The translations under genes were made by a program, and so were the position numbers. A DNA stretch of 64,000 nucleotides. Source: Hyphomicrobiales bacterium (GTDB lineage: Bacteria > Pseudomonadota > Alphaproteobacteria > Rhizobiales > Rhizobiaceae). Shown here piece by piece: positions 17,167 through 28,144 of this stretch. The notes beneath the pieces are model-generated. The model was not told the DNA's origin. It was given only the letters and a program-made list of their open reading frames with translations, and searched no databases. Position 1 is the stretch's first letter, and each line of letters opens with the position of its first letter. Where the stretch lies: contig UCMT01000005.1 of NCBI GenBank assembly GCA_900473795.1, positions 124,001 to 188,000 on the forward strand, given 5' to 3'.

Positions 17167-17463
17167 ATGAGCCTTTTTCGCGCCCGACCGCCCGCCAAGC
17201 CGACGCTGCTTCTCGATGACGATGTCGTGCGGATCACCCGATGGGATTTCGAGCCGGGGGCCGATACCGGCCATCATGTGCACGGCATGGGCTATGTCGT
17301 CGTTCCGATGACCGACTGCCGCTTCCTGCTCGAGGAGCCGGGCGGCGAGCGGCGGGTGGACATCGCCAAGGGTGCCGCCTACCGGCGCGAGCCGGGTGTC
17401 GAGCACAATGTCATCAACGCCGGCAAGGACTTCATGTCGTTCATCGAAATCGAATACAAGTGA
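17167..17463 (+). CDS. Small cupin-domain protein
   Basis: A 98-residue single cupin barrel. The metal-site motif is seen as ADTGHHVHGMGYVVVPM, with His residues in place, and the second motif as REPGVEHNVINAG. The reaction is unknown; small cupins often bind a metal and a small organic ligand or sense it. The stop overlaps a possible GTG start of the following MBL-fold gene, so it is probably the first gene of an operon running to 20544. Confidence 0.8.
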   Translation: MSLFRARPPAKPTLLLDDDVVRITRWDFEPGADTGHHVHGMGYVVVPMTDCRFLLEEPGGERRVDIAKGAAYRREPGVEHNVINAGKDFMSFIEIEYK

Positions 17464-17474
17464 AGAAACGACGC

Positions 17475-18413
17475 ATGGAAGGCCCAGACTTCGACCTCGA
17501 CTTCCAGCCGGCCCATGGCGAGGCGGTGACGGTGGCGCACGGCGTTCAGCGCATCACCGTCAACAATCCCGGCCCCTTCACCTTCCACGGTACCAACAGC
17601 TATATCGTCGGAAACAAATCCGTCGCGGTGATCGATCCCGGGCCGGAGGACGAGGCGCATTTCCAGGCGCTGATGGCGGCACTGAAGGGGCGTAAGGTCA
17701 CCCATATCGCCGTCAGCCATACGCATCGCGACCACTCGCCGCTCGCCCGCCGCCTCAAGGCTGAGACCGGCGCGCTGATCGTCGCCGAAGGGCCCCACCG
17801 GGCGGCAAGGCTGCTGCACGAGGGCGAGGTCAACCCCTTTGCCGAAAGCTCCGATATCGATTTTACGCCGGACATCCGGCTGATGGACGGTGACATGGTC
17901 GAGGGCGACGGTTGGTCGCTGACGGCGCTGCTGACGCCCGGCCATACCGCCAACCACGCGGCCTTCGCGCTCGGCGACACCGCTGCGGGGGATACGGGTA
18001 TCGTCTTTTCCGCCGATCACGTCATGGCCTGGGCGACCTCGATCGTGGCACCGCCGGACGGATCGATGACCGACTATATGGCATCGCTCGAAAAGCTGCT
18101 TGGCCGCGACGACCGGCTCTACCTGCCCGGCCATGGCGGCCCGGTGAAGGACCCCGCCGCCTTCCTGCGGGGCCTCAGGGCGCACCGGCGGATGCGCGAG
18201 CGCGCCGTGCTGGAGCGGGTGCGGGCCGGCGACAGCCTGATCCAGGACATGGTCAAGGTGATCTACGCGACCACCGATCCGCGGCTGCACGGAGCGGCGG
18301 CGCTTTCGGTGTTTGCCCATATCGAAGACCTCGTCGAACGCGGCCAGGTCGAGACGAACGGTCCGCCAACGCTTGCCGGCACCTATCGCCTGGCGCCGGG
18401 AGGCGCGAGCTGA
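17475..18413 (+). CDS. MBL-fold metallo-hydrolase
   Basis: A 312-residue metallo-beta-lactamase-fold hydrolase. The zinc motif is HTHRDHSPLARRL (HxHxDH), with further ligands in TPGHTANHAAF, SADHVMAW and LPGHGGP. The C-terminal winged region (RAHRRMRERAVLERVRAGDS ... VFAHIEDLVERGQV) matches the LACTB2/BLACT_WH type, members of which act as nucleases or thioesterase-like hydrolases; the substrate here is unknown. An in-frame GTG at 17460 overlapping the cupin stop is an alternative start. Its stop overlaps the next start (TGATG). Confidence 0.85.
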   Translation: MEGPDFDLDFQPAHGEAVTVAHGVQRITVNNPGPFTFHGTNSYIVGNKSVAVIDPGPEDEAHFQALMAALKGRKVTHIAVSHTHRDHSPLARRLKAETGALIVAEGPHRAARLLHEGEVNPFAESSDIDFTPDIRLMDGDMVEGDGWSLTALLTPGHTANHAAFALGDTAAGDTGIVFSADHVMAWATSIVAPPDGSMTDYMASLEKLLGRDDRLYLPGHGGPVKDPAAFLRGLRAHRRMRERAVLERVRAGDSLIQDMVKVIYATTDPRLHGAAALSVFAHIEDLVERGQVETNGPPTLAGTYRLAPGGAS

Positions 18414-18868
18414 TGCAATCCCGTCCGGCCTACAGCTACCGCAGCGATCCGGCGGTGCCCGCCTTTGCCGACGATCAGCCGATCATCGTCTTCGACGGCG
18501 AATGCATCTTCTGCTCCGGCTGGGTGAACTTCGTTCTCCGGCATGACAAACGAGGCCGCTACCGCTTCCTCACGGCGCAATCGCCGCTCGGCGAGGCGCT
18601 CTACCGGCATTACGGGCTCGACAGCCGCAACTACGAGACCAACCTGCTGATCGAGAACGGTCTTGCCTTCCTGAAATCGGAGGGATCGCTGCGGATGGCA
18701 GCAGGTCTCGGCTTTCCCTTCAGCCTCGTTTCCGTGCTGCGTCTCATCCCCCGGCCATTGCGCGACCCGCTCTACGAGCTGGTGGCGCGCAACCGCTACC
18801 GCATCGCCGGGCGGCGCAATGCCTGTTTCGTACCGGCGCCGGAGCACCGTAACCGGTTCATTGCATGA
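18413..18868 (+). CDS. DCC-family (DUF393) thiol-disulfide oxidoreductase-like protein
   Basis: A 151-residue protein with the DCC signature FDGECIFCSGWVNFVLRHD near residue 25, giving the Cys-x-x-Cys pair after Asp-Gly. The FLTAQSPLGEALYRHYGLD segment is also typical. The family is named for this motif and is thought to be thioredoxin-like; its substrates are unknown. It overlaps the MBL gene upstream (TGATG) and the saccharopine-dehydrogenase-like gene downstream (ATGA), so three genes are tightly coupled. Confidence 0.85.
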   Translation: MQSRPAYSYRSDPAVPAFADDQPIIVFDGECIFCSGWVNFVLRHDKRGRYRFLTAQSPLGEALYRHYGLDSRNYETNLLIENGLAFLKSEGSLRMAAGLGFPFSLVSVLRLIPRPLRDPLYELVARNRYRIAGRRNACFVPAPEHRNRFIA

Positions 18869-20544
18869 GCGGAGAGCGGCTGCGCGTCCTCATCCTCGGC
18901 GGCTACGGTACCTTTGGCGGCAGGCTGGCGCGGCTGCTCTCCGACGAGCCGCGGCTGACGCTGCTGATCGCGGGGCGGTCGCTCGACAAGGCAAGGGCCT
19001 TCGCGGCCGCGCTTCAGGCCCGGGCGGCGGTCGAGCCTGTCAGGATGGATCGCTCGGGCGACATCGCCGCCGCACTGGCTGTACTGAAGCCCGATCTCCT
19101 CGTCGATGCCTCCGGGCCGTTCCAGAATACCGGGCCTGAGCCCTACCGCCTGGTCGAAGCCTGCATCGCGCTGAAGATCTGCTTCCTCGACCTCGCCGAC
19201 GCAACGGCCTTTGTGGCGGGGATCTCCGGCCTCGACGCTGCGGCAAGACAAGGCGGCATCTTTGCGCTGTCCGGCTGCAGCAGCTTTCCCGCCCTCTCGT
19301 TTGCCGCGCTCGAGGCCTTGAAGCCCGGATTTGCCCACATCGAAACGGTGACCGCGGGCATTGCCCCCTCGCCCAAGGCGCGCATGGGGTTGAACGTCGT
19401 CAAGGCGGTTTGCAGCTATGCCGGCAAGAAGGTGCCGCTGATCCGCGACGGCAGGCCCACGATCGGCCGCGGCCTGATGGATGGCATCGAGAAAACGATC
19501 GCGCCGCCCGGCCGCGTGCCGCTCAGGCTTCGCCGCTTTGCCCTCGCCGATGCGCCGGACCTTGCCCTGCTGCCACAGGCGATCCCCGGTTTGCAATCGG
19601 CCTTTACCGGCGCCGGCACCGAGCCGCAAATTCTCCAGCGGCTTCTCGGATGGTTCGCATGGCTGGTGCGGCTAGAGCTCGTTCGGTCGCTGTCGCCGCT
19701 CGCGCCACTGTTTCACCGGGTATCGAAACTCTTCGCGCTCGGCGAACATCGCGGCGGCATGTTCGTTGCCGTCACCGGCAAGGCCGCCGATGGCGGCGCG
19801 CTGGAGCGGTCCTGGCACCTGATCGCGGAGGGTGATGACGGGCCGTTCATCCCGGCGATGGCGGCAGAGGCGATCATTCGCGGCTGGCTCGCCGGGACTA
19901 AGCCGGAGCCCGGCGCCCGCCCGGCCGCGGGCGCCGTGACGCTTGCCGATTTCGAACCGCTGCTTGCGCGCTTTACCATCCGCACCGGCATTCGCGAGAC
20001 AAGCGCCGTGGAGGATCAGCCGCTTTACCGGCGCACGCTGTCCAGCGCCTGGGCGGACCTGCCGCCCGCCGTTGCCGCCATGCATGATGGCACCGAGACG
20101 AGAACCGTCGAGGGCCGCGCCAAGGTGGAGCGCGGCACCGGCCTCTTTGCCCGGGTCACGGCGGCGATCATCGGCTTTCCGGCCGCAAATGCCGATGTTC
20201 CCGTCAGCGTCCGGTTCGAATGTGAGCGCGGGCGGGAGACCTGGATCCGGACCTTTGCGGGAAAATCCTTCCGCAGCATCCAGTCGGCGGGTACCGGCGG
20301 TGACGAACACCTGCTGGCCGAGGATTTCGGGCCGTTTCGCGTGCTGATCGCGCTGGTGCCGGAGAGTGGCCGCTTGCGGCTTACGATCCGCCGCTGGCGC
20401 TTCCTCGGCCTGCCGCTGCCGCTGTTTCTGGCGCCGGGCGGCGATACGTTCGAGGAGGAGCGCGACGGGCGGTTTCGTTTCCACGTCGAAATCAGAAGCC
20501 CGATCACCGGGCTGATCGTGCGTTATACCGGCTGGCTTGCCTGA
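18865..20544 (+). CDS. Saccharopine dehydrogenase-like / DUF4166 fusion protein
   Basis: A 559-residue two-part protein. The N-terminal Rossmann domain has LRVLILGGYGTFGGRLARLL and continues with DLLVDASGPFQNTGPEPYRL, the saccharopine dehydrogenase NADP-binding pattern. The C-terminal 180 residues from about 375 (LADFEPLLARF... ending TGLIVRYTGWLA) match DUF4166, often fused to or beside such reductases. Substrate unknown; involvement in lysine metabolism should not be assumed. It starts inside the DCC gene stop (ATGA overlap) and ends 13 bp from a convergent DUF1499-like gene. Confidence 0.8.
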   Translation: MSGERLRVLILGGYGTFGGRLARLLSDEPRLTLLIAGRSLDKARAFAAALQARAAVEPVRMDRSGDIAAALAVLKPDLLVDASGPFQNTGPEPYRLVEACIALKICFLDLADATAFVAGISGLDAAARQGGIFALSGCSSFPALSFAALEALKPGFAHIETVTAGIAPSPKARMGLNVVKAVCSYAGKKVPLIRDGRPTIGRGLMDGIEKTIAPPGRVPLRLRRFALADAPDLALLPQAIPGLQSAFTGAGTEPQILQRLLGWFAWLVRLELVRSLSPLAPLFHRVSKLFALGEHRGGMFVAVTGKAADGGALERSWHLIAEGDDGPFIPAMAAEAIIRGWLAGTKPEPGARPAAGAVTLADFEPLLARFTIRTGIRETSAVEDQPLYRRTLSSAWADLPPAVAAMHDGTETRTVEGRAKVERGTGLFARVTAAIIGFPAANADVPVSVRFECERGRETWIRTFAGKSFRSIQSAGTGGDEHLLAEDFGPFRVLIALVPESGRLRLTIRRWRFLGLPLPLFLAPGGDTFEEERDGRFRFHVEIRSPITGLIVRYTGWLA

Positions 20545-20557
20545 TTGGCCCCAACCG

Positions 20558-21466
20558 TTAATCCCCGGCGATGCCCAGCAGTTCCGCGTCGAGCGCATGC
20601 AGGAACTGGTTGGCAAAAGCGGCACCCAGGCCGAGATCGTGCGGGCCGTAGCGGGAGGCCACGCGCATGTCGACGAAGGTCGTCTCGGCCTCTTCGCGCA
20701 GCCGGATCAGCACATCGAAACGGAAGCCGACGATCAGCGTGCGCCATTCGCCCTGCAGCAGGATATCGGAGGAGCGCCGCCCGGCGCTCATCTCGCCCGG
20801 CATCGTCTGCGGGCGCGACAGCGGGATCGGCACGTCGCCGGGCTCGCTGTCGGCCGGCGCCGTAGCGTCCGGCTTGACCGCCATGTCCTCCAGATCAGGT
20901 TTGGCGTTTTCGACACCCTGTTCATCAACGATGCTGATGCCGGTTTTTTCCGCAACGATCTTCACGCCCTGGAAGACGCGGTCGAGGGCGCCGTCATAGC
21001 GGCGGCCGGTCAGCCCGGGATAGGCGGCGATCTGGGCCTCCCGGTCTTCCGGCGTCACCATCGCGGGACGTTCGAGCCAGCCCTGCACCGCATCCGGCGG
21101 CTTGATCCACAGCGGCGGCGTTACGGTGTCGGTGCTGACATCGTAGATCGCTGGCTTGGAGAAATATTCGTTGAGCGCAAAGCCTGCAAAACCGAGCGGC
21201 ACGGCCGCATACACGATCGCGACGAAGGAGGCGATGCCGCCGACCGCCGCGACCTGCCAGAGCCGGACAAAGCCGATGGCGGCAAGCACGACGGCAACAG
21301 CCGCCAATGCCGCCGAAAGCTCCATGAGCGCCACGAAATGCGGCGTGATCAGCGGGCCGAAACGATGCGCCAGCAGCACGGCAGCGAAGAGACCGAAGGC
21401 AAAGCGGGCGATCCTGCGCGCCCAGCGGGCGGCATGAGACGTAGGGCGCTCATACTTGATCATCAT
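20558..21466 (-). CDS. DUF1499 family membrane protein
   Basis: A 302-residue protein with three N-terminal hydrophobic segments (residues about 20-110, including LMELSAALAAVAVVLAAIGF) followed by a soluble domain. The soluble part shows the DUF1499 pattern, YDVSTDTVTPPLW at its start and FRFDVLIRLREEAETTFVDM at its end. DUF1499 proteins are of unknown function. It is convergent with the DUF4166 gene; no terminator separates them. Confidence 0.8.
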   Translation of the reverse strand: MMIKYERPTSHAARWARRIARFAFGLFAAVLLAHRFGPLITPHFVALMELSAALAAVAVVLAAIGFVRLWQVAAVGGIASFVAIVYAAVPLGFAGFALNEYFSKPAIYDVSTDTVTPPLWIKPPDAVQGWLERPAMVTPEDREAQIAAYPGLTGRRYDGALDRVFQGVKIVAEKTGISIVDEQGVENAKPDLEDMAVKPDATAPADSEPGDVPIPLSRPQTMPGEMSAGRRSSDILLQGEWRTLIVGFRFDVLIRLREEAETTFVDMRVASRYGPHDLGLGAAFANQFLHALDAELLGIAGD

Positions 21467-21769
21467 CTGGCAGAATCAATCCTTGGGCCGGACGCGGCAG
21501 CTTCTTCTCCTGTTTAGAGCATGACGGCTTTAGGTGTGAAGCGGTTTTCAGCAAGATCACCACCGACCAGCGAATGAAGCAGGCAAGTGCATGCAAGTAT
21601 TGGCGCCTCAGCTCGCGCCGCAAATTCGCCATTCTCGTTAATCATGTCTTGAGAACGGGGATCAGGCGTGTTTCCCGGTTCTCAACGCGCTGGACCGGTT
21701 TGCACTGACATCAAATTTTCCGAGCACCTGGGAAGCGGCCGCTTTCCGGCGCTTGAAAGGAGAGAGAAC
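21467..21769. other. 303-bp intergenic region with a hairpin
   Basis: This leader region lies between a divergent pair. GAGCATGACGGCTTTAGGTG near 21517, followed by TGAAGCGGTTTT, resembles a fragment of a common Rhizobiales intergenic sequence. At 21649-21685 TTGAGAAC and GTTCTCAA arms, extended by GGGG/CCC with one bulge, make a stable hairpin 85 bp before the 21770 gene. It has no T-tract, so an operator or mRNA structure is more likely than a terminator. Confidence 0.5.
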
Positions 21770-22159
21770 ATGCTGTCATCCGAAACCAAGCAGGAACCAA
21801 CCACGACCCAGGCTGCCGTGCCGCCATCGGATGCGAGCCTGACGATGGAACTTTTGGAACTCGAGCTTTCGCTGGACGGCTTCACCACGGGCGCCGAGGG
21901 TTTTGCGGCCCATGTCCGCGCTGCCGCCGCCGCGATCGATGGCGCCTTGCTCTTTGAACTGCCGGCGTCAGGCCTCATTGCCGATTGCGACCGGATCGCG
22001 GTCCTGCGCATTCCGCAGGACGGCAGCGCAGCGATGACCACCGTCTTTGCCTGCCTGGAGAGCGACGGAACGACGATCCGCATCGAAAAGCCCAACGAGG
22101 AAACGACGGACCTGAAAAATTTCGCGGAAGCTTTTGTGGATGTGCTGCAACGCATCTGA
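21770..22159 (+). CDS. Hypothetical protein, 129 residues
   Basis: Begins at an ATG with an AAAGGAGAGAGAAC ribosome-binding site. The first 25 residues are polar and threonine-rich; the rest looks like a small alpha/beta domain (ADCDRIAVLRIPQDGSAAMT, TVFACLESDGTTIRIEK) ending in an amphipathic helix. No signal peptide and no family recognised. Cytoplasmic location is inferred. Confidence 0.6.
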   Translation: MLSSETKQEPTTTQAAVPPSDASLTMELLELELSLDGFTTGAEGFAAHVRAAAAAIDGALLFELPASGLIADCDRIAVLRIPQDGSAAMTTVFACLESDGTTIRIEKPNEETTDLKNFAEAFVDVLQRI

Positions 22160-22199
22160 TAGTTGATCGGATCTCGCAGGACATCACAGGGACTGATCA

Positions 22200-22454
22200 A
22201 TGCATATTCGAAAGATCCTGTTGCTGGCGGCACTTGGCGCGATCCTTTGCGGCTGTGCGACGATGACGCCGGAAGAGCGCCGCGCCGCCGACGAGAAGAC
22301 CTGCCTGTCCTACGGCTTCCGCCGCAACACCGACGCCCTTGCAACCTGCCTGCAGCGCATCGAACTCGACCGCCGGGCGGAATCGCGGGCTTTCCGCTAC
22401 GGCAACGAAGCCATGCTGTGGGGTTGGGACAGACCGGTCATCGTCCGGCGATAG
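22200..22454 (+). CDS. Small lipoprotein, 84 residues
   Basis: The signal peptide MHIRKILLLAALGAILCGC ends in the lipobox LCGC. The mature part MTPEERRAADEKTCLSYGFR and RNTDALATCLQRIELDRRAE has two cysteines and resembles a family of short lipoproteins common in Rhizobiales. Function unknown. It lies 40 bp after the hypothetical gene upstream and may share its promoter. Confidence 0.75.
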   Translation: MHIRKILLLAALGAILCGCATMTPEERRAADEKTCLSYGFRRNTDALATCLQRIELDRRAESRAFRYGNEAMLWGWDRPVIVRR

Positions 22455-22573
22455 TTCCGGAAGGTCCACTTAAGGCAAGAAATTTCCCGTTTTACGCGAA
22501 TAGGCGCGAGCTTTTGCTTTGGCAAAGGCGATTCGTGCCTATGATGGCTGCGAACATCGACCGGGAGATTTTC

Positions 22574-23416
22574 ATGACAGCCGTACTGAAGATATTGTGC
22601 GCCCTCTTCATCTTTTCCGCAGCACCCGCCCTTGCGGCGGAACGCTGGCAAGAACTGCCCGAGCCGGCCCCGCTGCCGCAAGCCGCAAAGACGGGAAAGG
22701 CCCCCGTCAACGGCATCGAACTGCATTACGCCGTCTATGGCTCCGGCCCGCCGGTGCTCCTGATCCATGGCGGTCTCGGATACAGCGAGATTTGGGGCGC
22801 GCAGGTGGCCGATCTTTCGAAGGATCACACCGTCATCGTTGCCGACAGCCGCGGTCATGGCCGCTCGACGCGCGACGCCGACCCCTTCAGCTACGACCTG
22901 ATGGCATCGGACTATCTTGCCCTGCTCGACCATCTGAAGATCGAAAAGACGGCGCTGGTCGGTTGGAGCGATGGCGGCATCATCGGCCTCGACATCGCCA
23001 TTCACCATCCCGAGCGTCTGACGAAGCTCTTCGCACAGGCTGCCAATTCCAGGGTGGATGGCGTCATTCCGACCGTGATGGAGGACAAGACCTTTGCCGC
23101 CTATGTCGAGAAGGCCGGCGAGGTCTATAAAAAGATCTCGCCCACACCGACGGAATACGATGCCTTCGTCACCCAGATCAGCAACATGTGGGCAAGCCAG
23201 CCGAACTGGAGTGACGACGACCTGAAGAAGATCACCACGCCGACCGCGATCGTGCTGGGCGATCACGACGAGGCGATCAGCCGCGAACATACGGATTACC
23301 TGGCAAAGACCATTCCCGGCGCCAAACTGGTGATCCTCGAAAACGCCAGCCATTTCGCCATGCTGCAGGATCCGGAAGGGTACAACAAGGCGGTGCGGGA
23401 TTTTATTGACAGGTAG
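22574..23416 (+). CDS. Secreted alpha/beta hydrolase
   Basis: A 280-residue alpha/beta-hydrolase with a signal peptide (LKILCALFIFSAAPALAA). The oxyanion region is LLIHGGLGYSEIWG, the nucleophile elbow is GWSDGG (Ser), the acid is in LGDHDEAIS and the histidine in ENASHFAML. The set is complete, so an active esterase or related hydrolase is likely; the substrate is unknown. The ATG at 22574 follows GGGAGATTTTC. A bidirectional hairpin follows the stop. Confidence 0.85.
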   Translation: MTAVLKILCALFIFSAAPALAAERWQELPEPAPLPQAAKTGKAPVNGIELHYAVYGSGPPVLLIHGGLGYSEIWGAQVADLSKDHTVIVADSRGHGRSTRDADPFSYDLMASDYLALLDHLKIEKTALVGWSDGGIIGLDIAIHHPERLTKLFAQAANSRVDGVIPTVMEDKTFAAYVEKAGEVYKKISPTPTEYDAFVTQISNMWASQPNWSDDDLKKITTPTAIVLGDHDEAISREHTDYLAKTIPGAKLVILENASHFAMLQDPEGYNKAVRDFIDR

Positions 23417-23421
23417 GTAAA

Positions 23422-23464
23422 CCGGTTGCCCGGCGGGCTTGGATGGATCCCGCCAGGCAACCGG
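23422..23464. terminator. Hairpin terminator between convergent genes
   Basis: CCGGTTGCCCGGCGGG and CCCGCCAGGCAACCGG form a 16-bp stem with one mismatch around an 11-nt loop. It lies between the alpha/beta hydrolase and ppdK stops and can serve both strands. Confidence 0.8.
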
Positions 23465-23473
23465 ATCGGATAT

Positions 23474-26140
<2,667 letters not shown>

Positions 26141-26217
26141 ACCCATTCTCCACCCATACGGCTCCCACCTGACGCTACATTATCCTCTTCACGTTTAAAA
26201 TGCATCGGTGGCGGAAT

Positions 26218-26236
26218 TTTGCTGCATTGCAGCAAA
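26218..26236. promoter_or_regulatory. CTGC-N3-GCAG palindrome upstream of ppdK (PhaR-type site)
   Basis: TTTGCTGCATTGCAGCAAA is a perfect palindrome with 8-bp arms and a 3-nt centre. It contains CTGC-N3-GCAG, the TGC-rich core recognised by PhaR (AniA), the polyhydroxybutyrate-responsive repressor. It lies between the start regions of ppdK (minus) and the convergent-side end of the GGDEF gene, in the ppdK promoter zone. Confidence 0.5.
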
Positions 26237-26275
26237 TCTTCAGACAAAAGTGTGATGGACGAAGGGAGCAAGGGA

Positions 26276-27907
26276 TCAGGCCGCGGCCCGGCTGCGGCGC
26301 CACGTGCTTTTTCCGGATGCCTTTGCCTGATAGAGCGCCGTGTCGGCGGCGCTCATCAATTCGTCGGGATCGAAGCCGTTTTCGGGCGCCACGGCGATGC
26401 CGATGCTGACGCTGATGCCGATCTGGCGGTTTTCTATGCCGAAAGGTTTTCCAAGTGCACGGATGCAGCGATTCGCAACCTCCGTTGCCCTTGCTGCCGA
26501 AGCATGCTGGAGGATGGCGAATTCGTCGCCGCCGAGCCTTGCCACGAGATCGCCCGCATACAGCACCGATTTCAAGCGTTCGGCCACCTGCTTCAACAGG
26601 AGATCGCCGGCGGCATGGCCGAACGTATCGTTGACCGGCTTGAAGCCATCGAGGTCGAGATAGTGGACCGCCAGTTCCTCGCCGTCACGCGCCGCCGTTT
26701 CCAGCGCCCTCTCCAGCCTTTTGCGGAACTGCATCCGGTTCGGCAGGCCGGTCAGCGCGTCATGATGGGCGAGATGCGTGGCGTGTGCCTCCGCCCGGAT
26801 GCGGTCGCTGACGTCAGCGATCGTCAGAAGCAGCCGTCGGGATGCCCCCTCATGCAGGATGCGGACATAGATGAGCACATGATGCTCCATGCCGCTCGCC
26901 GTCTTCTGGTGCCAGACGGTGCGCGCCTCGCAATCGGCATCAACGCCGCGCATCATGGCGTCAAGCCGCTCGCTCTCGCCGGGAGCATGGAAATCCGTGA
27001 TGCGCTTTTGCAGTATTTCCTCGCCGGTAAAGCCGTAGAGCGCGATCGCGGCGGCGTTGACCGCGACGATATCGAGGGTTGCCGCATCACAGACCATCAT
27101 CGGCATCGGGTTGGCGTCGAACAACAGCCGGAACGATTCCTCGCGGCGCTTCAGGTCGGTGATATCGATGCGCATGCCGATGGCGCCGCCATCCGGCGTG
27201 CGGCGATCGTCGTGGCGCAGCCAGCGTCCGTCGCGCAGCATCTGCTCGTGCTGGGAAACGGCAAGTGCGTGTTTTTCCAGGCGCTCCTCGATCCAGGTCT
27301 CGGGATCGGTCACGAGCTCCGGCATTTCGCCACTCTTGAGGCTGATCTCCAGGATATCGCGGAAGGAAATGCCGGGACGCAGATGGGCAGCAATCTCCGG
27401 ATAAAGTGCCGCATATTTCTCGTTCCACAGGACATACCGGTCCTCGGCATCGAAGACGCAGGCCGCCTGCGGCAGCATGTCAATGATGAAACCCAGGCGC
27501 CGGCGGGCGGCCTCCGCTTCGATCAAGGCCTCCTCGTTTTGCCGCTCGAGCTCGAGGCGCATCGATTCCAGCGCCTTTTCATCGATCAGGTCGCGAATGA
27601 CAACGCCGATCATCGCTTCTTCAGCCGCGCCGAACCGCACGAAAGAAAGTTCGACGGGTATCGCCCCGCCATCTTTGCGCAAAAGGATCGTTTCGCGGCG
27701 GTACGAGCTCGCGGATGCCGTCGACAGCAAGTGCCATTCCGGCACCAGCCGGGCAACCGGCGTTCTGACGAGCGCCGGACCGGTGCCGGCCATTTCGCAC
27801 GCGGCTTGGTTGGCAAACACGACGGTACCCGCCGCATTCACGCATAGCGAGGCGAAGGGCACCGCCCCCAGCAGCAACAAGGCATCAGCGCTCGTGAAAT
27901 CCGTCAA
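26276..27907 (-). CDS. PAS-PAS-PAS-GGDEF protein (probable diguanylate cyclase)
   Basis: A 543-residue soluble protein. Three PAS-like sensor domains span about residues 10-110, 135-250 and 255-370 (for example VTDPETW, GMRIDITDLKRREESFRLLF), followed by a GGDEF domain from about 375. The active-site motif is RLGGDEFAIL, intact, and LDLDGFKPVNDTFGHAAGD is the metal/GTP region. The RxxD inhibitory site five residues upstream is replaced by YAGD, so product inhibition by c-di-GMP is probably absent. No transmembrane segment, so it should sense a cytoplasmic signal. Confidence 0.9.
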   Translation of the reverse strand: MTDFTSADALLLLGAVPFASLCVNAAGTVVFANQAACEMAGTGPALVRTPVARLVPEWHLLSTASASSYRRETILLRKDGGAIPVELSFVRFGAAEEAMIGVVIRDLIDEKALESMRLELERQNEEALIEAEAARRRLGFIIDMLPQAACVFDAEDRYVLWNEKYAALYPEIAAHLRPGISFRDILEISLKSGEMPELVTDPETWIEERLEKHALAVSQHEQMLRDGRWLRHDDRRTPDGGAIGMRIDITDLKRREESFRLLFDANPMPMMVCDAATLDIVAVNAAAIALYGFTGEEILQKRITDFHAPGESERLDAMMRGVDADCEARTVWHQKTASGMEHHVLIYVRILHEGASRRLLLTIADVSDRIRAEAHATHLAHHDALTGLPNRMQFRKRLERALETAARDGEELAVHYLDLDGFKPVNDTFGHAAGDLLLKQVAERLKSVLYAGDLVARLGGDEFAILQHASAARATEVANRCIRALGKPFGIENRQIGISVSIGIAVAPENGFDPDELMSAADTALYQAKASGKSTWRRSRAAA

Positions 27908-28144
27908 GCTTCAAGTCCTCGACAGTCGATGCCCGCCTATCCGAAAGGCGTATCCGGTACCCTAAGTCCCAGTTATGAAAAATCTTCTTATCAAATGAAG
28001 AAGTGTTTAAGATAAACAGCCGCACGCATCTCGCCTGGATTTGACAGGCGATCGATTGCTGCTTCGAACAATGCTTTTGTCACTATGCAAGGAACGATGA
28101 AAGGGCCGTCAGGCGTTTCCTGATGGATGGGGGAGCGTTTCCAG

